Below the pieces are notes generated by a model. It searched no databases. It saw only the letters and a program-made list of their open reading frames with translations, and was not told where the DNA came from. A program made the translations under genes and the position numbers. 38,017 nt of DNA from Verrucomicrobiota bacterium (GTDB lineage Bacteria > Verrucomicrobiota > Verrucomicrobiia > Verrucomicrobiales > Akkermansiaceae): assembly GCA_026397725.1 (NCBI GenBank), contig JAPLUI010000239.1, positions 1 to 38,017 on the forward strand, read 5' to 3'. Of the stretch, positions 33,375-38,017 are shown piece after piece (position 1 is the first letter of the stretch; the number at the start of each line of letters is the position of its first letter).

Positions 33375-34001
33375 CTACCTGATGGCAGCGATCATCACCT
33401 TCAACTTGGAGAGTTCCAGCTCCGCCTTGTCAATCTGGTTGCCGAGGGCCATCATGACCTTGGGGCTCAACCCGCTGGTGGCTGGTGCTGCCGTCACGGC
33501 CTTGCTCGGCTTGGCGGCTTTCACCGCCGCGGCTGCCTTGGGCATCTTCAATCCGGCCTTCTTGATCCATGCACTGATGGTCAGCGGCGAAACGCGGAAC
33601 TTCTTCGTCGCGGCGCTCAAACCACCCCGCCCCTTGCTCGTGTTGACAGCGACGACATAATCCAGAACCGCCTGCTTCTGCTCATCGCTATAACGTTTAC
33701 CTTGGGCCGAATTCTTCTTGGCCTGCTTCTTGGCCTGCTTCTTGGCTGGTTTGGCCTCGGGCTTGGCGGCCACGACCGGCTTGGCGGCTGCGGCAGGCTT
33801 GGCCCCCTTCGCCGCCTTGGCAGGTGCCTTGAGCCAGGTTGAAACAGTAAGCACCGAAATGCCATACTTCTTGGCTGCGGCGGATTGCCCTCCGCGACCG
33901 TTCTCAGCATTCACCTTGTGTGCGAAGGCGATGACTTCTTGCTTTTCGGCGTCTGTATAACGCTTGCCCCTGATGGTTGCTTTCTTGTAGTTAGTACTCA
34001 T
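33375..34001 (-). CDS. Double helix-turn-helix protein with histone H1-like linker
   Basis: The 208-residue basic protein has two homologous HTH-like modules. Module 1 is residues 12-58 (GKRYTDAEKQEVIAFAHKV ... YGISVLTVSTWLK) and module 2 is 101-147 (GKRYSDEQKQAVLDYVVAV ... FRVSPLTISAWIK). Both share GRGG-SAA-KK before the recognition helix, like transposase/MerR-type HTHs that read DNA as single units. Residues 59-98 are an Ala/Lys/Pro linker (KPEAKPAKKQAKKQAKK) like the tails of histone H1 or bacterial H1-like proteins; a second such stretch is at 150-172. The C-terminal helix (about 176-208) may dimerise. No catalytic domain is present, so it is not a transposase. A nucleoid-binding or regulatory role is inferred. 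Confidence 0.8.
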   Translation of the reverse strand: MSTNYKKATIRGKRYTDAEKQEVIAFAHKVNAENGRGGQSAAAKKYGISVLTVSTWLKAPAKAAKGAKPAAAAKPVVAAKPEAKPAKKQAKKQAKKNSAQGKRYSDEQKQAVLDYVVAVNTSKGRGGLSAATKKFRVSPLTISAWIKKAGLKMPKAAAAVKAAKPSKAVTAAPATSGLSPKVMMALGNQIDKAELELSKLKVMIAAIR

Positions 34002-34084
34002 GTCGGGAAAACAATATCAGTGGCACGACCCAACACAAGACAAAACTCACATAATTTATTGCCAGGCTCACCGGGAGCCGGTTT

Positions 34085-35224
34085 TCATGCGAACTCATCC
34101 ATCCCGCCATCCAGAAGTTTGATGAGTAACCTCACATCAGTCAACTCGTCGATCCAATACTTCGCGCCATCCCTGACCCGCGGCCGCACCACCACTCCCC
34201 CGAAGCCGATGAAGACATCCACCTCCGGCTGGGTTTCCAGATCAGAGACCCCATCACCCAGCATCGCCACCCGCAGCGGCAACGTGGCCTGCGTCCACTC
34301 GCGGATCACGGCGTTCTTCCCGCCGTTGCGCGTGGTCGGGTAAGTCTCACCATAGCCGGCATAGTTACCTCCCGCGTCAAAATGCAGTGGCACCGCTTCC
34401 ACCTGGGCAATGCCAAGTTCACTGGCCAGGGGTGCGATCAACGGTGCGAAGCCGCCGGAAAGAATCACCGGCAACCAGCCATTGGCCTTGAGTGCGGCGA
34501 TGAACTCCGCCGCCCCGGGTGTTATCGTCTCCACATAGCGGGCCGCGACCCGTTCACACACGGCCTGCGCGGGACGGATGAGTTCCATGCGGCGCGAGAA
34601 CACTTCGTCCAGCGGTACCTCACCGTTCATTGCCGCATTCGTCAGCGCCACCACCTCCGCATATACCCGGGCACCGCACGCATGTGCCAACTCGTCAATC
34701 CCTTCGATCGCCGACAAGGTCGAATCGCAATCCAGAAACATCAGCTTGCCGCGGCGACGCAGCGGCGGATGAATGACCACCTCCGCTCCTTCCGGCACTC
34801 GCTCAAACAACTCAAGCATATCTTCATTCCTCAGACGAATACAGCCATGACTCGCGGGACTTCCAATCAGTTCCTCACGATTGGTGCCATGCATGTAAAT
34901 GCAGCGCTCCATCGTGTTGGCGTTCTCCGGGTCCAGGCCATCCAAGCGGAGAATTCGCGTGAGCACCAAATCCGCAGCCGGCGTCTCATGCGGATGCCAG
35001 ATGCCGACTGGCACCCGGCCCCGAAACACCGTGCCCGAGGGTTCCCCCCCGCCGATTTTCTCCAGCACCCGGAAGCGCCCAACCGGCGTGCGATAACTCC
35101 CCTTCACAAACCCCACCCCCTTGACTGCGGTGGATACCGGATAACTCGCCACCACACGTTTTGCCGCCACCAAATCCAAGCGTTGGTCATCAACTGATAC
35201 TTCGAGTAAGAACCCTTGAGTCAT
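34085..35224 (-). CDS. L,D-transpeptidase (YkuD) domain fused to a SerB-type HAD phosphatase
   Basis: 379 residues. The YkuD domain (about 5-155) has the catalytic motif HGTN...IGSPASHGCIRLRN with His112, His126 and Cys128. The second domain (161-379) is closest to phosphoserine phosphatase: DCDSTLSAIEGIDELA (Asp165, Asp167), ILSGGF (Ser256), Lys303 and GDGVSDLE (Asp324, Asp328), with all HAD catalytic residues in place. YkuD enzymes normally act outside the cytoplasm on peptidoglycan, yet no signal peptide or membrane helix is seen, so the transpeptidase fold may work in the cytoplasm or have another substrate. Its ATG overlaps the stop of the ketosynthase gene (ATGA), implying coupled translation. 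Confidence 0.92.
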   Translation of the reverse strand: MTQGFLLEVSVDDQRLDLVAAKRVVASYPVSTAVKGVGFVKGSYRTPVGRFRVLEKIGGGEPSGTVFRGRVPVGIWHPHETPAADLVLTRILRLDGLDPENANTMERCIYMHGTNREELIGSPASHGCIRLRNEDMLELFERVPEGAEVVIHPPLRRRGKLMFLDCDSTLSAIEGIDELAHACGARVYAEVVALTNAAMNGEVPLDEVFSRRMELIRPAQAVCERVAARYVETITPGAAEFIAALKANGWLPVILSGGFAPLIAPLASELGIAQVEAVPLHFDAGGNYAGYGETYPTTRNGGKNAVIREWTQATLPLRVAMLGDGVSDLETQPEVDVFIGFGGVVVRPRVRDGAKYWIDELTDVRLLIKLLDGGMDEFA

Positions 35225-36405
35225 GATGGATAAAGTACAATCAGGGCGTTGTGCCCACCCATGCCATGCGAGAGCTTATACACCGCACTTGATACCTCTA
35301 GCATTTCCTCGGGCAGCACAAACCCGGGTGGCGCATGCAGGCCCGGCAGGTTCGGCGGCAGCTTGCCATCCCGCAGGAAGCGCGTCAGGATCACGCTCTC
35401 CAACAAACCGCTGGCACCGATCGTGTGCCCGGTGAACGGCTTGAGCAGGTGCAACGATGGCCGCATGCCGGTGAAGGCCAGGTCAAACGCCGCCGGATCC
35501 GCCAGCGCTTGCACCGCAGTGCCCGTCGCATGCGGACAGAGTGCGGCTGGCACCTGGCTTAGCCGCATCGCCTGCCGTAACAAATCCGGCGTGCGGCCAC
35601 CATCGGCAGGGATTCCCACCGGATCGCAAGCATCCGCATTGCAGCCGTAATGCTGCAACTGCGGATGGTTTCCCCCGGCTGCTTCAAGCGCCATGGCCGC
35701 CGCACCTTCAGCGGGGACAAAGCCGCGGGTCCCGGGGTGATAGGGATCCGAACTGCCGCGCTCCGCCAACAGGCCGGACATGGCATAGTTATCCAATAAC
35801 AAGGGCACCAGCGGCAGATCCACCGCCACCGCCAGCGCACGCGGCGCGAGCCCGGCCCTCACCATCAGCAGCGCGATGCCCACCGCATCCAACCCGGCCG
35901 CGCACCCGCTCGCCAGCACCTGATTCGGCCCGCCGATGCCAAACTCGATGCTGATCGCCGCGGCCGGCTCGCTGTGAATGGTATTGCTGGCCGCCATCAC
36001 ACGAAACGGCCGGCGCCCCGGCCACGGCCCCAGCCAGCCGGCCGCGTTGCCCCGGCTGGTCCCCAGCACCAAGGCCGCCTCCTTCAACTCCGCGGCACCC
36101 CACCCGGCATCCGTGATCGCCTGTCTCGCCACATGCAGGGCGGCCATCGTCACCGGACTCCATTTGCGGTGCGTCAGCAGTGTGCGAGCCTCGATCCAGG
36201 CCCCGGGCCGCCCGGCGTGCGGACTTGCCTCGCCTAGCAACTTCCCCAGGGCCTGAAACGGCACCCGCCGTTCACACACCGCCTGATGGTGTGCTGACAC
36301 ATTCTCCCCGAGCGCGGACAACGCACCGAGGCCCGTAATGGAAAGTGGCGCTTCGATGCCCACGGAGTAACAAGCTGTACCAATCCCGCAACCCAAATCC
36401 GCCAT
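35221..36405 (-). CDS. Beta-ketoacyl synthase (FabF-like)
   Basis: The 394-residue thiolase-fold enzyme has the condensing-enzyme triad: Cys168 in ASGCAAGLDAV, His292 in PHATGTAVQ, and His327 in KPFTGHTIGASG with Lys322. The Cys motif lacks the usual TACSS form, and some core loops are short compared with FabF (about 410 residues). It probably condenses an acyl starter with malonyl-ACP, in fatty-acid or a specialised pathway such as aryl-polyene or polyketide synthesis. No ACP, ketoreductase or dehydratase gene is adjacent, so the pathway is open. The ATG at 36405 follows the GYF-protein stop by 41 bases; a GTG at 36363 is an alternative start. It is coupled to the YkuD-phosphatase gene downstream. 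Confidence 0.88.
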   Translation of the reverse strand: MADLGCGIGTACYSVGIEAPLSITGLGALSALGENVSAHHQAVCERRVPFQALGKLLGEASPHAGRPGAWIEARTLLTHRKWSPVTMAALHVARQAITDAGWGAAELKEAALVLGTSRGNAAGWLGPWPGRRPFRVMAASNTIHSEPAAAISIEFGIGGPNQVLASGCAAGLDAVGIALLMVRAGLAPRALAVAVDLPLVPLLLDNYAMSGLLAERGSSDPYHPGTRGFVPAEGAAAMALEAAGGNHPQLQHYGCNADACDPVGIPADGGRTPDLLRQAMRLSQVPAALCPHATGTAVQALADPAAFDLAFTGMRPSLHLLKPFTGHTIGASGLLESVILTRFLRDGKLPPNLPGLHAPPGFVLPEEMLEVSSAVYKLSHGMGGHNALIVLYPS

Positions 36406-36446
36406 GCCGTAAAAAAACGCCCCGGAACAACCAGGATCTCACCAGT

Positions 36447-37295
36447 TCAACCGAATTGGAGCGTTCCCGCGCGATGCACCGGCCGGTAGGCCAGGAAATT
36501 GATGGAGCGGCAGACTTGCGACATCACCGGAAACCACAACACCAGCGCAAGCGGGGGAAACACGATGACGCCAATGCAATAAGTGAGGAAGATTCCCTCA
36601 CTCATCTTCGGTGCCCGACTCAAATCCGTGAACAGGCCGATGATCCGGTTCCAATCCTGCGCCAGCCCGTAGATCGCCACAAAAATCCAATAATAATTGA
36701 ACAGCGGCACAAACAACAAACCGACCGCCTTGCCCGGCGTGGTCCGCGGCAGGCCGTGCCGGAGATACGACCAGAGCCGCCCCAGATAAATATAATTGAG
36801 AATCGCCCCCGCCACCAGGCACGCCAAGCCAATCACCACCAGCGCTCCTAACATCATCATCTGGGTTCGATCCGCCGCAGACTTGTCGATCATGCGCGTG
36901 GCCCAGGCCGCGACAACCATCAAGGCCAGCCCACCACCGAACAACCCGGCCAACATCTCGAAACTCGCCGGCTTGGTCTCCAGTGCCGGATAGGGACCGC
37001 CGCCCACCTGATAGGCGGCCTGCGGAACCCCCCTGCCAGCCATGGCCCCACGGGTGGCCGCGCCGCCCGCCATCCCTGCCGGCCGTCGCGCCCCGGGCGG
37101 AGCCCAGGGTGCCGCCACCGGTGCGGGTGGAAACAAACCCTCGACGGCAGCGGCCGATACCCAATTCTCCAGCCCCTCCGTCCACAGCATCGACTCCCGC
37201 ACGATCCGTCCCTCTTGGGCAAACTGCTGCAACTGCTCCCCGCTATAGGGCCCATACTGCTGTCCCTCCTGCAACAAATGCCATTGGTCGCTCAT
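36447..37295 (-). CDS. GYF-domain (GYF_2) integral membrane protein
   Basis: The 282-residue protein starts with a GYF_2 domain (about 3-55; WHLLQEGQQYGPYSGEQLQQ, then LWTEGLENW), which binds Pro-rich segments in known members. A Pro/Gly/Ala linker leads to four membrane helices: about 114-135, 146-170, 190-213 and 237-262. AGGA, seven bases before the ATG, supports the start. The membrane part resembles DUF4328-type domains found with GYF_2. Its role is unknown. It begins the operon with the ketosynthase and the YkuD-phosphatase genes. Its GYF domain might bind Pro-rich proteins such as the TonB spacer or the PPAAT-tailed protein in this window, which is speculation. Confidence 0.85.
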   Translation of the reverse strand: MSDQWHLLQEGQQYGPYSGEQLQQFAQEGRIVRESMLWTEGLENWVSAAAVEGLFPPAPVAAPWAPPGARRPAGMAGGAATRGAMAGRGVPQAAYQVGGGPYPALETKPASFEMLAGLFGGGLALMVVAAWATRMIDKSAADRTQMMMLGALVVIGLACLVAGAILNYIYLGRLWSYLRHGLPRTTPGKAVGLLFVPLFNYYWIFVAIYGLAQDWNRIIGLFTDLSRAPKMSEGIFLTYCIGVIVFPPLALVLWFPVMSQVCRSINFLAYRPVHRAGTLQFG

Positions 37296-37373
37296 GCCTT
37301 GATCCTAAACCCATCCCAGCCCGCTAGCACAAGCAAAAAGTCACCAGCAAAAATTCCGGCCGGAAATCAAACG

Positions 37374-37583
37374 TCACGGCGCTGATGCCCGCACCCGGCA
37401 AAATCCCGCCGCCGCCGCTGCGGCCGACTCGCTCAGCGTGACCGGGCCGGGCACCGCAAGCCTGCCGACCGGGCCGTCCGGGCCGACGTCCGTCCATGGA
37501 CCGGAGCCTCGGCTGGCACCCCATTCGTGCACATCGGTGCGTGAGGCCTTGCCGGCAAGCATGGTCGAGGCATTGATGATCAT
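37374..37583 (-). CDS. Doubtful 69-codon ORF, possible remnant of a secreted-protein C-terminus
   Basis: The frame ends with SGPWTDVG...VPGPVTLSESAA...GFCRVRASAP. This resembles the last strand of large Verrucomicrobia secreted proteins (compare SPNLQSPWT...GKIFARL of the esterase at 5598). The N-terminal half matches nothing and there is no signal peptide. It may be a decayed gene end or chance. No better gene is seen between 37296 and the window end. Confidence 0.25.
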   Translation of the reverse strand: MIINASTMLAGKASRTDVHEWGASRGSGPWTDVGPDGPVGRLAVPGPVTLSESAAAAAAGFCRVRASAP

Positions 37584-37617
37584 TCCCGGAACATGACTTG
37601 GCGCATTTCACGGCTCT

Positions 37618-37669
37618 CCGCACTCCATACTTTCACCTGCCGTGGCGCGAGCCAAGGTATGGAGTGCGG
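37618..37669. repeat. 13-bp inverted repeat, part of a palindromic intergenic element
   Basis: CCGCACTCCATAC (37618-37630) and GTATGGAGTGCGG (37657-37669) are perfect inverted repeats around a 26-base GC-rich loop. Directly after, GCGGTGGG...CCACACCGC (about 37666-37694) forms an overlapping second palindrome. The structure looks like a REP- or MITE-type element. No transposase and no clear target-site duplication is visible. Confidence 0.7.
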
Positions 37670-37857
37670 TGGGAAGGGCGCAGCCCGCCACACCGCTTTG
37701 GCTCAACCGTTAGCGCCGCTGCTACCCCATTCCTCACACCGAAGATATCAACATTCAACATTCAACTTCCAACTTCCAATGATCAAGTAAGACCAAGAAT
37801 TGTCACAGCCGCGTCCATTCTTATACTCCTGAGTAACTTGGCTCCGATGGTGCCCGC

Positions 37858-37889
37858 TAAGGAGCGACGACATTCCTGTCGTCGGGTGG
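37858..37889 (+). repeat. TAAGGAGC-hairpin element, copy 1
   Basis: TAAGGAGC runs into CGACGACA-TTCC-TGTCGTCG (stem 37865-37884) and GGTGG. It is identical over 32 bases to copy 3 at 37983-38014. Confidence 0.85.
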
Positions 37890-37945
37890 CAGGATCGCCC
37901 GTGAGCAGAGCCTTGGGCACGCACTCACCGGCCACGCTTCCTCAA

Positions 37946-37972
37946 CCACCACAAGAATGTGGTGGCTCCTTA
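37946..37972 (-). repeat. TAAGGAGC-hairpin element, copy 2 (inverted, different stem)
   Basis: On the minus strand: TAAGGAG, then CCACCACA-TTCT-TGTGGTGG. The flank and loop match copies 1 and 3, but the stem sequence differs on both arms in a compensatory way, so pairing is kept. Confidence 0.8.
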
Positions 37973-37982
37973 TCGCGCCCGT

Positions 37983-38014
37983 TAAGGAGCGACGACATTC
38001 CTGTCGTCGGGTGG
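37983..38014 (+). repeat. TAAGGAGC-hairpin element, copy 3
   Basis: It is a direct repeat of copy 1, 125 bp downstream, with the same CGACGACA-TTCC-TGTCGTCG hairpin. The window ends three bases later, so the array may continue. Confidence 0.85.
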
Positions 38015-38017
38015 AAG

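Noticed and set aside
33375..34001. Transposase gene (HTH_Tnp-like modules)
   Set aside because: No catalytic DDE or other nuclease domain, no terminal inverted repeats, and the HTH is duplicated within one short basic protein.
34065..34079. Hairpin GGCTC-ACCGG-GAGCC downstream of the YkuD-phosphatase gene as a terminator
   Set aside because: The stem is only 5 bp and no U-tract follows on the minus strand, so the evidence is too weak to annotate.

Overview
The window looks like a chromosomal segment of a Verrucomicrobiota bacterium, GC-rich and Gram-negative. The strongest lineage marker is a 1171-residue protein matching the Verru_Chthon cassette protein A family (16667-20182). Supporting signs are lipid A synthesis (LpxB), two ExbB/ExbD motors, a TonB-like protein, large secreted beta-domain proteins, a HEAT protein next to a Tat-exported Gfo/Idh/MocA oxidoreductase, and many short palindromic or simple repeats between genes. 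I saw no rRNA, tRNA, CRISPR array, integrase or transposase.

Layout. 1-1671: tandem copies of a secreted phage-tail-collar-domain gene (one complete, one cut by the window edge, one orphan C-terminal piece), minus strand. 1684-5375: a coupled exbB-exbD-TPR operon, minus strand. 5598-12379: a 2231-residue secreted SGNH esterase-like protein, preceded by a 29-codon signal-peptide-like ORF. 12504-15928: an arylsulfatase with an outer-membrane channel-like protein upstream. 16667-21023: Verru_Chthon protein A and an overlapping secreted partner, plus strand. 21499-25299: a broken DUF1080 hydrolase gene, a HEAT-repeat protein and a Gfo/Idh/MocA protein. 25319-31684: a long minus-strand run, in transcription order a membrane-anchored TPR-like protein, two bactofilins, nadA, tonB, exbB, exbD. 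31854-33208: lpxB and a tiny His-rich lipoprotein, plus strand. 33375-34001: a protein with two helix-turn-helix repeats joined by a histone H1-like Ala/Lys/Pro linker. 34085-37295: a minus-strand operon of a GYF-domain membrane protein, a ketosynthase, and a fusion of an L,D-transpeptidase domain to a phosphoserine-phosphatase-type HAD domain. 37296-38017: mostly palindromic repeats.

How the genes may work together. Much of the window concerns the cell envelope: energised transport (two Exb systems, TonB), outer-membrane lipid (LpxB), cytoskeletal scaffolds (bactofilins), secreted hydrolases for sulfated or esterified polymers (sulfatase, SGNH protein), and sugar-oxidoreductase chemistry (Gfo/Idh/MocA, DUF1080 remnant). 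This suits a polysaccharide-degrading life style, but that is inference.

The most interesting items are the YkuD-phosphatase fusion, the double-HTH protein with a histone-like linker, the tail-collar array with a conserved head and variable tail plus an orphan tail, a one-base frameshift inside a 15-bp coding repeat, and a family of small hairpins whose stems differ by compensatory changes. No single complete new defence or mobile system is evident.
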